Shown: positions 9,401-17,371, counted from the stretch's first letter. The stretch: DNA of 64,000 bases from NCEH01 sp002257205 (GCF_043195105.1 NZ_JBAFWO010000002.1), one strand, 5' to 3'. Numbers and translations are program-made. Notes: generated by a model from the letters alone, not told the origin.

Positions 9401-10204
9401 GGTGTAGAAATGGGCGTCGGGCGTGCGGGTCTGCGGCACGTTGGAGCCCCAGACGATGATGAAGCCGGCATTGTACCAGTCGGCGCTCTCCGGCACGTCG
9501 GTCTGCTCGCCCCAGGTCTGCGGCGAGGCGGGCGGCAGGTCGCAATACCAGTCGTAGAACGACATGCAGACGCCGCCCAGCAGCGAGAGATACCGCGAGC
9601 CCGCCGCGTAGGAGACCATGGACATGGCGGGGATGGGAGAGAAGCCGATGACGCGATCCGGACCATGCGTCTTCACCGTATAGGCATTGGCGGCAGCGAT
9701 GATCTCGTTGACCTCGTCCCAGGTCGCCCGGACCAGGCCGCCGTGGCCGCGAATGGCCGTGTAGGACTTCCGCTTGCCGGCATCCTCGACGATGGAGGCC
9801 CAGGCGGCCACCGGTGGCAGCGCGGCGCGCGCCTGCCGCCACAACTTGAGCAGGCGGCCCCGCACCATCGGGTATTTCACCCGCGCGCCGGAATAGAGGT
9901 ACCAGCTATAGGAGGCGCCACGGGCGCAGCCGCGGGGCTCGTGGTTGGGCAGGTCCGGTCGTGTGCGCGGATAGTCGGTCTGCTGGGTCTCCCAGGTGAC
10001 GATCCCACCCTTGACGTAGATCTTCCACGAGCACGAGCCGGTGCAGTTCACGCCATGGGTGGAGCGCACGATCTTGTCGTGCTGCCAGCGCTTGCGGTAG
10101 CCGTCTTCCCAGGAGCGGTCCTCATTGGTGACGATGCCATGGCCGTCGGAGAAGGTATCGACGGTCTTCTTGAAGAAGCTCAGGCGGTCGAGGAAGTGGG
10201 ACAT
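6461..10204 (-). CDS. narG: Respiratory nitrate reductase alpha subunit (Mo-bisMGD)
   Basis: NarG is the catalytic subunit reducing nitrate to nitrite in the cytoplasm. The 1247-residue length is standard. Near the N-terminus His50, Cys54, Cys58 and Cys93 bind the FS0 [4Fe-4S] cluster (THGVNCTGSCSW, RGCARG). The likely Mo ligand Asp222 sits in YDWYCDLPP, and TWGEQTDVPESADW follows. The N-terminal RR-containing vestigial Tat motif known in some NarG is not evident. It lies 24 bases after narK and overlaps narH by 4 bases, so narGHJI is one translationally coupled unit. Confidence 0.98.
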   Translation of the reverse strand: MSHFLDRLSFFKKTVDTFSDGHGIVTNEDRSWEDGYRKRWQHDKIVRSTHGVNCTGSCSWKIYVKGGIVTWETQQTDYPRTRPDLPNHEPRGCARGASYSWYLYSGARVKYPMVRGRLLKLWRQARAALPPVAAWASIVEDAGKRKSYTAIRGHGGLVRATWDEVNEIIAAANAYTVKTHGPDRVIGFSPIPAMSMVSYAAGSRYLSLLGGVCMSFYDWYCDLPPASPQTWGEQTDVPESADWYNAGFIIVWGSNVPQTRTPDAHFYTEVRYKGTKSAVVSPDYAEATKFADIWLNPKQGTDAALALAMGHVILREYHLDRQAAYFEDYIRRYSDMPFLVRLVARDGRLVPERMLRASDLDGGLGEDRNPDWKTVAIDEISGALVAPHGSVGFRWDESAKWNLEERDGSGADTRLKLSLAGAGADIAAVDFPYFGGRATEHFVATQHGEILTRNVPVRTLAAADGSSITVATVFDLMMANYGLDRGFGGDHVARSYDDDVPFTPAWAERITGVKRDAIITVAREFATNAEKTNGRSMVILGAGINHWYHMDMAYRGIINLLVFWGAIGQSGGGWSHYVGQEKLRPQTGWQPLAFALDWSKPPRHMNSTSFFYAHTDQWRYETLTAAEILSPTAPEGDWGQSFIDYNVRAERMGWLPSAPQLKQNPLEIATKAKTAGLELKDYVVQALKSGELELSCHDPDDPANWPRNMFVWRSNLLGSSGKGHEYFLKHLLGTTHGVMGKDLGPEGAVRNQEVAWHETAPQGKLDLLVTLDFRMSTTCVYSDIVLPTATWYEKNDLNTSDMHPFIHPLSAAVDPAWEARSDWDIYKGLAKVFSQVSQEVLGVEEDVVLTPILHDTPGEMAQAIDVKDWVRGEVEPIPGKTMPAISVVTRDYPNLYARFTALGPLLAKAGNGGKGISWNTEHEVAALGALNGVRGEGAAHGLPKIETDIDAAEVILMLAPETNGEVAVKAWEALSKATGREHAHLALAKEDEKIRFRDIQAQPRKIISSPTWSGIESEKVCYNAGYTNVHELIPWRTLTGRQQLYQDHLWMRAFGEGLVTWKPPVDLKTIVGVKDLRPNGNKELVLNFLTPHQKWGIHSTYSDNLLMLTLNRGGPVVWISETDAKAGGIIDNDWVEVFNINGALTARAVVSQRIKAGMMMMYHAQEKIVNTPGSELTGNRGGIHNSVTRTVLKPTHMIGGYAQQAYGFNYYGTVGANRDEFIVVRKMAEVDWLEGPLTTHLPMEAAQ

Positions 10205-10228
10205 CAGTCTCGCCCTTATGAGAGGTGA

Positions 10229-12979
10229 TTACTTGGCCGAAGCCGGACGGAGGGACGCGGCGCGCTTGGCGCGCTCGACGTCGTGCAGGAGGCCGCCCTT
10301 GCGGGTGTAGACGGCCCAGGTGATGGCGAGGCAGATCACGTAGAAGATGAGGAAGCCCCACAGTGCGGCCTCGGGCCCGCCGGTGAGCGCGATGGAGGTG
10401 CCGTAGCCCTTGGGGATGAAGAAGGCGCCGAACGCTGCGATGGCGGAGGTGAAGCCGGTGATGGCGGCGGATTCTTTCTCCACCTGGCGGCGCCGGGTCT
10501 CTGCATCGGCGTCGGGCATCAGCCGGCCCATCTCCTTGCCCATGATCGCCGGGATCATCTGGAAGGTGGAGGCATTGCCGACGCCGGTGGCGAAGAACAG
10601 CAGCAGGAAGGAGGCGAAGAAGCCCCAGAAGGCGCCCGGCTGGTCCTTGATGCCGATGAACCACAGCACGCCAGACACGCCGATCATCATCAGCACGAAC
10701 GCCCACAGGGTGACGCGCGCGCCGCCATATTTGTCCGCCAGCCAGCCGGTTCCCGAGCGCGAGAGCGCACCGACCAGGGGGCCGAGGAAGGCGAATTGCA
10801 GTGCGTTCACGTCCGGGAACAGGGTCTTGGACAGCAGGGGGAAGCCCGCGGCGTAGCCGATGAAGGAGCCGAAGGTGCCAGTGTAGAGCCAGCACATGAT
10901 CCAGTTGTGCTTGCGCCGGAAGATGATCGCCTGTTCAGCGAAGGAGGCCTTGGCATCGGCGATGTCGTTCATGCCGAACCAGGAGACGAACGCGGACAAC
11001 ACGATGAAGGGCACGAACACGAAGCCGGCATTCTGAAGCCACAGGGGAGTGGGACCCGTGGCGCCCTTCACCATGGCCGGATCGCCGCCCAGCCAGCCGA
11101 ACACGCCCATGGTGATGGCAAGCGGCACCACGAACTGGACCACGCTGACGCCGAGATTGCCGAGGCCCGCGTTGAGGGCCAGCGCATTGCCCTTCTCCGC
11201 CTTGGGGAAGAAGAAGGAGATGTTGGACATGGAGGAGGCGAAGTTGCCGCCGCCGAAGCCGCAGAGCAGCGCCAGGATCAGCAGCACAACATAGGGCGTG
11301 TCGGGATTTTGCACCGCATAGCCGATGCCGAGCGCGGGGATGAGCAGCGACCAGGTGGTCAGCGTCGTCCACAACCGGCCGCCGAAGATCGGCACCATGA
11401 AGGAATAGAAGATCCGGAGCGTCGCGCCGGAAATGCCCGGCAGGGCCGCAAGCCAGAACAATTGGTCCGTGGTGAAGGTGAAGCCCACCAACGGTAGCTT
11501 GGCGACCACCACCGACCACACCTGCCAGATAGCAAACGACAGCAGCAGCGCGGGGATGGAGAGCCACAGATTGCGGCGGGCAATGGCGCGGCCGGTCTTG
11601 GCCCAGAACTCCGGATCTTCTGGACGCCAGTCGGTGAGCGCTCCGCCGTTCGGCCGCGCCGCGTTCTGCGGGGCGGGCATGCCCTGCATTTCCGGCAATT
11701 GCGGCAACCGGGCCAGCGCCTCACCGCCCGCCTCACGCTCCATCTGCCGGATCGCCACATGCATCCAGATGAGCGCGCCCGCCACCAGGACGAACAGCGC
11801 CATGAAGCAACTGGTCCACAGGCCGGTAAGATCCAGCAGGACGCCGAACAGGATCGGCAGCAGGAAGCCCCCGAGGCCGCCGATCATGCCGACGAGGCCG
11901 CCGACCGAACCGACGTGTCCGGGATAATAGACCGGGATGTGCTTGTAGACCGCAGCCTTGCCCAGGGCCATGAAGAAGCCGAGCACGAACACCGTTACCG
12001 TGAACGCGCCCAGCCCCATCTCCAAATGGAAGGCAATGGGGCCATGTACCCCGTGCACGATGTAATCGGTGGGCGGATAGGAGAGGACGAAGGTTGCAGC
12101 AATGGCGACCAGGAAGGTCCAATAGAGCACGCGCCGCGCCCCGTAGACGTCGGAGAGGTGGCCGCCATAGGCACGGAACAGGCTCGCCGGCACCGAGAAG
12201 AAGGCCGCCATCATGCCCGCCGCCTTGATGTCGAGGCCGTACACATTGATCAGATATTGCGGCAGCCACAGCGCCAGGGCGACGAAAGCGCCGAACACGA
12301 AGAAATAATAGATGGCAAAGCGCCAGACTTGGATGTTCTTCAACGGCTCAAGCTCAAGCCAGGCGCTCTTGGGCACCACGCCGGAGCGACGGCGCGCGAC
12401 CAGAACCGGATCGTCCTTGGTGGTGAACCAGAACACGAGCGCCATGAGCACCAGGCCGGCCGCCCACACCTGCGCCACCATTTGCCAGCCGAAGGCCACA
12501 AGCACGAAGGGCGCGAGAAACTTGGTGACCGCGGCTCCCACATTGCCGGCGCCGAAGATGCCCAAGGCGGTGCCCTGCCGCTCCGGCGGATACCAGCGCG
12601 AGACATAGGCCACGCCCACGGCGAACGACCCGCCGGCGATGCCGACGCCGAGCGCGGCTATCAGCATCTGCGGATAGGTGTGGGCATAGGACAGCAGAAA
12701 AGTGGCGGCTGCGGCGGCGAGCATGGTGGCGGTGAAGACCACGCGGCCGCCATACCTGTCGGTCCAGATGCCGAGCACCACGCGGATCAGCGAGCCGGTA
12801 AGGATCGGGGTGCCGACGAGGAGGCCGAACTGGGTCTCGCTGAGGCCCAGTTCCTGTCGGATGCGGATTCCAATGATGGAAAAGATCGTCCAGACCGCGA
12901 AGCAAACGGTGAAGGCGAGCGTGCTCATGGCGAGCGACGTGCGCTGGTCTCCACGATCAACGTCTTGGATGGTAGTCAT
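10229..12979 (-). CDS. narK: Fused NarK1-NarK2 nitrate/nitrite transporter
   Basis: A 916-residue protein made of two complete major-facilitator domains in tandem (about residues 1-425 and 460-916), joined by a hydrophilic linker. Each has a nitrate-signature-like glycine-rich motif: GGSFAVGVAYVSRWYPPERQ in the first and GGNFASSMSNISFFFPKAEK in the second. In Paracoccus such a fusion combines a proton-linked nitrate importer (NarK1-like) with a nitrate/nitrite antiporter (NarK2-like); that division of labour is established there and inferred here. The ATG at 12979 is preferred over one 30 bases upstream, which lacks a ribosome site. First gene of the operon, behind an FNR-type box. Confidence 0.93.
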   Translation of the reverse strand: MTTIQDVDRGDQRTSLAMSTLAFTVCFAVWTIFSIIGIRIRQELGLSETQFGLLVGTPILTGSLIRVVLGIWTDRYGGRVVFTATMLAAAAATFLLSYAHTYPQMLIAALGVGIAGGSFAVGVAYVSRWYPPERQGTALGIFGAGNVGAAVTKFLAPFVLVAFGWQMVAQVWAAGLVLMALVFWFTTKDDPVLVARRRSGVVPKSAWLELEPLKNIQVWRFAIYYFFVFGAFVALALWLPQYLINVYGLDIKAAGMMAAFFSVPASLFRAYGGHLSDVYGARRVLYWTFLVAIAATFVLSYPPTDYIVHGVHGPIAFHLEMGLGAFTVTVFVLGFFMALGKAAVYKHIPVYYPGHVGSVGGLVGMIGGLGGFLLPILFGVLLDLTGLWTSCFMALFVLVAGALIWMHVAIRQMEREAGGEALARLPQLPEMQGMPAPQNAARPNGGALTDWRPEDPEFWAKTGRAIARRNLWLSIPALLLSFAIWQVWSVVVAKLPLVGFTFTTDQLFWLAALPGISGATLRIFYSFMVPIFGGRLWTTLTTWSLLIPALGIGYAVQNPDTPYVVLLILALLCGFGGGNFASSMSNISFFFPKAEKGNALALNAGLGNLGVSVVQFVVPLAITMGVFGWLGGDPAMVKGATGPTPLWLQNAGFVFVPFIVLSAFVSWFGMNDIADAKASFAEQAIIFRRKHNWIMCWLYTGTFGSFIGYAAGFPLLSKTLFPDVNALQFAFLGPLVGALSRSGTGWLADKYGGARVTLWAFVLMMIGVSGVLWFIGIKDQPGAFWGFFASFLLLFFATGVGNASTFQMIPAIMGKEMGRLMPDADAETRRRQVEKESAAITGFTSAIAAFGAFFIPKGYGTSIALTGGPEAALWGFLIFYVICLAITWAVYTRKGGLLHDVERAKRAASLRPASAK

Positions 12980-13057
12980 GATGGATCTCGGCCGTTTGCT
13001 CTGGCGCATCTGTGTCGCGCCCAGCCCGCAAATTGCTGCAAGTTCGATCCGTCAACT

Positions 13058-13071
13058 TTGATTTGAATCAG
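13058..13071. promoter_or_regulatory. FNR/NarR-type box upstream of narK
   Basis: The sequence TTGATTTGAATCAG matches the FNR-family consensus TTGAT-N4-ATCAA at 9 of 10 defined bases. It lies 86 bases upstream of the narK start and about 155 bases from the narR start. This suits activation of the narKGHJI operon by NarR and/or an FNR protein. I cannot identify a convincing -10 element by eye. Confidence 0.75.
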
Positions 13072-13170
13072 AATAAACAGATGACCGTGGCTAATTGCCC
13101 GAAACATTTTGGAATTCATAAGATTTATGATAATATATGGATCAGTAAATGATTGATTTATACCTATTAA

Positions 13171-13184
13171 TTGACATTTGTTAA
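13171..13184. promoter_or_regulatory. Second, weaker FNR-like box close to narR
   Basis: TTGACATTTGTTAA fits TTGAY-N4-RTCAA with one mismatch in the right half. It lies 42 bases upstream of the narR ATG at 13227, in the AT-rich divergent region. The position would suit autoregulation of narR, or it may be a second input site for narK. A single imperfect copy could also be chance. Confidence 0.4.
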
Positions 13185-13226
13185 GCGGTCGCGTTCATGG
13201 AGGCCGTTATCACGACGGAGGCGTCC

Positions 13227-13922
13227 ATGAGGATCGAGGATGCTGCTGTGATCCGCGAACTGCCGCTGTTCCGGAATGTCGAGCACGGCGCCTTTGCCCG
13301 GCTCATAGATGCGGGATTTCTGCAACGCTTTCCGCCCGGCGTGGTGCTGATCCAGGAAAGCGATCGGGCAGATTTCCTGCATGTGGTCGTGGAAGGGACC
13401 GCGGAGTTGTTCGCGGGGACTGGGGGGCGGGAGACCACCATCGAGCTGGTCCGCCCGGTGGGTCTTTTCATCCTCGCCGCCGTGCTGCGTGACCAGGTTT
13501 ACCTTCAGTCGGCGCGGACCCTGGAGCGGTCCCTCATCCTCATGCTTCCGGCGGAAAGTGTGCGCGCCACTCTGGAGGCCGACCCCGCCTTCATGCGGGC
13601 GGTGGTCATGGAACTGGCCGGCGACTATCGGCGGACCATCCGAGATCTGAAAAACCTGAAACTCCGCAACGGAGCGGAGCGTCTCGCCAACTGGCTCATC
13701 CGCGCGGAATTGGAACAGGGCGCTACCGGAGCCGTCGAAATTCCAGTCGAGAAGCGCACGGTCGCGGCCCGGCTCGGCATGACGCCCGAGAATCTATCCC
13801 GCGCCTTTGCCACGCTCGCGGAATATGGGGTTCGGACAAAGGGCGCGCGGGTGGAGTTCACGGACCGGTCGGCCCTCGTCGCCTACGCCAAGCCGGATCC
13901 CCTGGTGGACCTGCCGGATTGA
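13227..13922 (+). CDS. narR: Crp/Fnr-family regulator, NarR-like
   Basis: The 231-residue protein has an N-terminal cyclic-nucleotide-binding-like barrel (about residues 1-125), a long dimer helix and a C-terminal winged helix. The recognition helix contains PENLSRAF, the E--SR pattern expected to read TTGAT half-sites. It contains no cysteine at all, so it cannot hold an FNR [4Fe-4S] cluster. This matches Paracoccus NarR, which activates narK-GHJI in response to nitrate/nitrite. The ATG at 13227 has GGAGG five bases upstream; an ATG at 13197 is less likely. Divergent from narK. Confidence 0.85.
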   Translation: MRIEDAAVIRELPLFRNVEHGAFARLIDAGFLQRFPPGVVLIQESDRADFLHVVVEGTAELFAGTGGRETTIELVRPVGLFILAAVLRDQVYLQSARTLERSLILMLPAESVRATLEADPAFMRAVVMELAGDYRRTIRDLKNLKLRNGAERLANWLIRAELEQGATGAVEIPVEKRTVAARLGMTPENLSRAFATLAEYGVRTKGARVEFTDRSALVAYAKPDPLVDLPD

Positions 13923-13936
13923 GCCCAGGCTCAATC
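13917..13936. terminator. Hairpin over the narR stop codon
   Basis: GATTGAGC and GCTCAATC form an 8-bp perfect inverted repeat with a 4-base loop, beginning 3 bases before the narR TGA. There is no T-run after it, so it could stabilise the mRNA end or act only weakly as a terminator. Confidence 0.35.
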
Positions 13937-14016
13937 ATGAATCTCAGGGGATTGTGGAACATGGCGGCCGGGGCATACTGAGCTGAGCATCGCGGTAATG
14001 GCGGCGGCACGGAACC

Positions 14017-14050
14017 AACGAGGCGAAAAGCGTTCGCCCCGTTTATTTTT
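14017..14050. terminator. Bidirectional terminator between narR and hmp
   Basis: AACGaGGCGAA and TTCGCCcCGTT pair over 11 positions with one mismatch around a 5-base loop, followed on the plus strand by TATTTTT. It lies between the converging ends of narR and hmp. Confidence 0.65.
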
Positions 14051-14062
14051 GCGGGCCTTCGA

Positions 14063-15274
14063 TCAGGCGGCAAGCAATTCGTCGGCAGGACCAAAGAACT
14101 CGTAATGGACATGATCGGATGCAACGCCCGAAAGCGATAGCGCGGCGACCAGGGCGCGCAGGAACGGTCGTGGCCCGCACAGAAAATAATCCGCATCCTG
14201 TAGCGGCGTATGTGCCGTCAACCACTCGGCATCGATGCGGCCGGCTATGTCGAAGTCTCGACCCACGACGTCCTGCGCGCGCGGGGCTTCATAGAAGGTG
14301 GTCACCTTCGCCGCCCGCCCCGTGGCCGCCAAGCCTCGGACCTGAGCGGCCATGGCATGGGTGGTTCCATCAAGCGTGCCATGGACGAAATGCACGGGCT
14401 GCTCGGGGTGCCGGTTTACCAACGTTTCCAGCATCGCCACCATGGGTGTCAGACCAACGCCCCCCGACAGCAAGACGATGGGGCGCTCGGGACGGTCCTC
14501 GAGGAAGAACTCGCCGGCCGGCGGCGCGACCTTCAGCACCGTGCCGGGCACAGCCTGATCGTGCAGCCAAGTGGATGCGAGCCCCTTGTCCTCCCGTTTC
14601 ACCGAGATGCGGTAGGTCTCGCCGTTGGCGGCATTCGAGATCGAATAGTTGCGCTTGATGGGCGCGTGACCTGGAATCTCGAGCCAGAAGGTGAGGTATT
14701 GTCCCGCTTTGTGGCGGAGCACCGGCTTGCCGTCGGCGGGACGCAGGACGAAGGAGGTGATGATCTCGCTCTCCGGCTGAACCGCATCCACGGCGAACGT
14801 GCGCCAGCCGGTCCAGCCACCATCCGCCGTCGCCAACTCGTGATAGATGCGGGTTTCGCGGGCCATCAGGATATGGGCGAGAAACCAATAGGCCTCCCGC
14901 CACGCCGCGAGGATGTCGTCGGTTGCAGCGTCACCCAGGATTGCCTTGATCGCTCCCAGCAGCGCCTCGGCCACATGGGGATAATGCTCGGGCAGAATCT
15001 GAAGCCCCACATGCTTCTGCGCGATCCGCTCGACGGCAGGCGCAAGAGCCGCGAGGTTTTCGATATTGGCAGCATAAGCGAGGATCGCCGTCGCCAGCGC
15101 CCGCGGCTGCGAGCCGGAATCGCCATGATGGGACTGGTTGAAGAGATCGCGGATTTCCGGATTCTGGAACATCCGGTCATACATCTCCCGCACGATTTCG
15201 AGCCCGTGGGCCTCAAGCGCGGGGACGGTCGCCTTCACGAGTAGCACGGTCTGATTGCTGAGGGTCTGCGACAT
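14063..15274 (-). CDS. hmp: Flavohaemoprotein, nitric oxide dioxygenase
   Basis: Converts NO to nitrate using O2 and NAD(P)H in the cytoplasm. The 403-residue product has an N-terminal globin domain (about 1-140; QKHVGLQILPEHYP bears the proximal His) and a ferredoxin-reductase-like module: FAD motif RNYSISN, NAD-binding GGVGLTPM and C-terminal CGPRPF. A GGGAGAG ribosome site precedes the ATG. It is divergent from nsrR, whose likely operators lie in the shared promoter, so NO-induced derepression is expected. Confidence 0.96.
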   Translation of the reverse strand: MSQTLSNQTVLLVKATVPALEAHGLEIVREMYDRMFQNPEIRDLFNQSHHGDSGSQPRALATAILAYAANIENLAALAPAVERIAQKHVGLQILPEHYPHVAEALLGAIKAILGDAATDDILAAWREAYWFLAHILMARETRIYHELATADGGWTGWRTFAVDAVQPESEIITSFVLRPADGKPVLRHKAGQYLTFWLEIPGHAPIKRNYSISNAANGETYRISVKREDKGLASTWLHDQAVPGTVLKVAPPAGEFFLEDRPERPIVLLSGGVGLTPMVAMLETLVNRHPEQPVHFVHGTLDGTTHAMAAQVRGLAATGRAAKVTTFYEAPRAQDVVGRDFDIAGRIDAEWLTAHTPLQDADYFLCGPRPFLRALVAALSLSGVASDHVHYEFFGPADELLAA

Positions 15275-15430
15275 TCTTCTCTCCCAGAGACGGCGCGGGT
15301 CGCCGCGTTACAAGCGATGGAAACACCGTCCAGGAGCAGGGTGGCGCGTCATGGCCGGCCTCTCTCGCGAGAGAGGCGGCGGGGCAGGATGCGGCTCTCA
15401 CCGTGCGAGGCGGCAGCGCATGACTTAAAT

Positions 15431-15449
15431 CATGCATCTGATATGCATG
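15431..15449. promoter_or_regulatory. Candidate NsrR operator 1 (hmp-nsrR region)
   Basis: CATGCATCTGATATGCATG is an inverted repeat of CATGCAT and ATGCATG around a 5-base centre. NsrR sites in proteobacteria are built from two ATGCAT-like halves, so this fits. It is about 157 bases from the hmp start. Confidence 0.6.
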
Positions 15450-15464
15450 TATCAGTGCGGCTCG

Positions 15465-15491
15465 AAATATGCAAATCCGATGCATATATTT
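15465..15491. promoter_or_regulatory. Candidate NsrR operator 2, next to nsrR
   Basis: AAATATGCA and TGCATATATTT form an AT-rich inverted repeat separated by AATCCGA. It ends 27 bases before the nsrR ATG, a position suited to autorepression. Halves resemble those of operator 1. Confidence 0.6.
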
Positions 15492-15518
15492 AGACATGGG
15501 GGGAGCGCAGGGGGATCC

Positions 15519-16046
15519 ATGCGACTGACGCTGTACAGCGACTACGCCATGCGGGTGCTGGTGTATCTGGGAACCCACGGAGATCGGCTATGCTCGATAG
15601 CTGAGATCGCGCGCGGCTACGGCATCTCGCAGAACCATCTCATGAAGGTGGTGAATGACCTCTCGCGGGCAGGATATGTGGAGAGTGTCCGCGGCCGCTT
15701 CGGTGGCATCCGCCTCGCCCGCCCGGCAGAGTCTTTGAATATCGGCGACGTCATCCGGCATACCGAGGAGGGGTTCGACCTCGTGGATTGCTCGAAATGC
15801 GTCATCGCACCGGCGTGCGGCCTGACCAAAGTGCTCTGCGAAGCGGTCGCCGCATTCTTGCAGGTTCTTGATCGCTATACCCTGGCGGATCTGATCGGCC
15901 GGCGGGCTGCACTCGCCGGTATCTTTTCTCTTTCGTCCGCGAACGCGAGCGTCAAAGCCTCAGAGCAGATCGCAGCTTCGCCCCGGCCGGAGGTGCACTC
16001 GGTCTCGGCCAGGACCACGCGGCGGAAGAAGACACCGGCCGGATGA
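15519..16046 (+). CDS. nsrR: Rrf2-family NO-sensing repressor NsrR
   Basis: The 175-residue protein starts MRLTLYSDYAMRVLVYLG, the standard Rrf2/NsrR opening, with an N-terminal winged helix (SIAEIARGYGISQNHLMKVV). The Fe-S ligands are Cys91, Cys94 and Cys100 in DCSKCVIAPAC. The C-terminal tail (from about residue 130) is some 25-30 residues longer than typical NsrR and rich in Ser, Arg and Lys. The ATG at 15519 with GGGGGA-like sequence upstream is preferred over the ORF extension, which would run through the operators. Confidence 0.92.
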   Translation: MRLTLYSDYAMRVLVYLGTHGDRLCSIAEIARGYGISQNHLMKVVNDLSRAGYVESVRGRFGGIRLARPAESLNIGDVIRHTEEGFDLVDCSKCVIAPACGLTKVLCEAVAAFLQVLDRYTLADLIGRRAALAGIFSLSSANASVKASEQIAASPRPEVHSVSARTTRRKKTPAG

Positions 16047-16195
16047 CCGTCGGTACCGCAGCTTTGCTCCATATCTTCGGCTTTGGGGCAGAGGAAACGG
16101 AGGGCCAGTCCCTGGACATCATCATTTCCGAACCGTTCCGCGCCCGCCATTGGGCCGGGTACCGCCAGGCGGTCGCGAGCGGCGAGAGCCGCTAG
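16043..16195 (+). pseudogene. Truncated PAS-domain fragment
   Basis: A 50-codon frame whose ATG overlaps the nsrR stop (ATGA). The product reads ...ALLHIFGFGAEETEG then QSLDIIISEPFRARHW and AGYRQAVASGESR. This is the mid-portion of a PAS sensor domain (the usual continuation is a Y...L...R.DG segment). It stops exactly where a dispersed repeat begins (TAG at 16193-16195). The N-terminal helix and the C-terminal half of the domain are absent, so this is a remnant of a PAS sensor gene once co-transcribed with nsrR, not a functional protein. Confidence 0.65.
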
Positions 16196-16243
16196 AGCAT
16201 TGTCTTCACGCGAACCGGTATCCACTTCGCTCGAAAATGTTCT
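16195..16243. repeat. Dispersed intergenic repeat, copy A
   Basis: GAGCATTGTCTTCACGCGAA followed by CCGGTATCCACTTCGCTCG resembles the family of short interspersed sequences containing GCGAACCGG that is frequent between genes of Hyphomicrobiales. Related cores (GCGAACCGGT) occur in the elements at 17275 and 54574. It separates the PAS remnant from the convergent SorC gene. Confidence 0.6.
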
Positions 16244-16252
16244 CATCCAGCC

Positions 16253-17230
16253 CTAACCCAGCAAGGCCCCGGCCGCGTCCTCGTCGGTGATCAGCACGTG
16301 GCACAGGCCGGCGCGCAGGGCGGCGCGGATGATCGCGACTTTCTGCACGCCGCCGGCTGCAAGCACGCGCTCCTTGATCATGAGCAGATCCGCCAGCGTC
16401 GGATTGACGATGCGCGCCGTCAGCGGGTGGGTGACTGTCGCGCCCTCCGCTGTGAGGTAATGGCCGCAGATATCGCCCACCGCCCCGGCCTCCAGCAGCG
16501 CGCGGCGCGTTTCGGGTGAGATGACGCCATATTCCAGCGCCTTCGACTGGTCCGACAGGTCGATGGCGCTTAGCAGCGCCACATCGAGATCGCGCGCCAT
16601 GGCGAGCACCGTGCGCACCGGCTCGCTGGCGACCAGCGCGTCGCGCAGTGCGGCGGTTTCGGCGAACATGGGGGCGGTGACGTAATAGCAGGTGGCGTCG
16701 AGCGCGCGCGCGATCATGGCGGCATTGTCGAACGGGTTGATATAGGTGCTCTGCGCCAGCCCGCCGCACAGCAGCACCACGCGGCTGCCATCGCCCGAGC
16801 GGCGCTTCAGGTTTTGCGCGGCGGCATTGATGGTGCCGCCCCAATTGATGCCGAGCGCGCCGCCCGGCGGCAGCGCTTGCGACACATAGCGCCCCGCCGC
16901 CGCCCCGATGAAGGCGCGCACGTCCGTGTCCGCCATGGGCGCGGGCACGACGATCGCGCGGGTGAGGCCGAACCGCGCCACCAGCAGCGCTTCCAGCTCC
17001 ACGCAGGCGCCCACGGGATCGGTGATGGTGATCTGGACGAAGCCGCTCTCGCGCGCCTCGCCGAGGATGCGGTTGACCCGCTTGCGGGTGATCTTCAGGC
17101 GCTGGGCGATGGCGTCCTGGGTCTGACCTTCCTTGAAATAATACCAGCAGATGCGAGCGATGAGCGCGGCGTCGGCGCCGGCCTCCCCGTTCTCGCTGTC
17201 ACCCGCCGGCGCTGTCTGAGTTTGGTTCAC
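16253..17230 (-). CDS. SorC/DeoR-type sugar-binding transcriptional regulator
   Basis: A 325-residue regulator with an N-terminal helix-turn-helix (about residues 30-65; QDAIAQRLKITRKRVNRIL) and a C-terminal phosphosugar-isomerase-like effector domain (about 85-320). In that domain ALGINWGGTI, VLLCGG and VGDICGHYL resemble the usual SorC ligand-loop stretches. SorC proteins usually sense phosphorylated sugars. It is divergent from the phnA-ABC operon and very likely controls it through the palindromes at 17423-17462; a phosphorylated or phosphonate effector would fit. It is convergent with the nsrR side. Confidence 0.85.
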   Translation of the reverse strand: MNQTQTAPAGDSENGEAGADAALIARICWYYFKEGQTQDAIAQRLKITRKRVNRILGEARESGFVQITITDPVGACVELEALLVARFGLTRAIVVPAPMADTDVRAFIGAAAGRYVSQALPPGGALGINWGGTINAAAQNLKRRSGDGSRVVLLCGGLAQSTYINPFDNAAMIARALDATCYYVTAPMFAETAALRDALVASEPVRTVLAMARDLDVALLSAIDLSDQSKALEYGVISPETRRALLEAGAVGDICGHYLTAEGATVTHPLTARIVNPTLADLLMIKERVLAAGGVQKVAIIRAALRAGLCHVLITDEDAAGALLG

Positions 17231-17274
17231 CGCATTGTCCTCGTCTCGGCCGTCCGCGCGGGATGTCCTTGCTA

Positions 17275-17371
17275 GAGCGTTTCCCCGATTCAGGGAATCG
17301 CGGAAACGCTCGGTCTTGTTGTGTCCCGCGCGTTTTCATCACGCGAACCGGTCTCCGGTTCGCGAAAACGC
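17275..17371. repeat. Dispersed double-hairpin repeat, copy B
   Basis: Two strong hairpins lie in tandem. GAGCGTTTCCCCGATTC (17275-17291) pairs with 17295-17311 over 17 positions with one mismatch and a 3-base loop. CGCGAACCGG (17342-17351) pairs with 17355-17364 around TCT and is flanked by GCGTTTTC/AAAACGC. The design parallels the element at 54574-54677. Confidence 0.7.

Noticed and set aside
8114..10228. 704-codon plus-strand frame opposite narG
   Set aside because: It is the antisense of narG in a high-GC genome; it lacks a ribosome site and any recognisable domain, and narG is unmistakable on the other strand.
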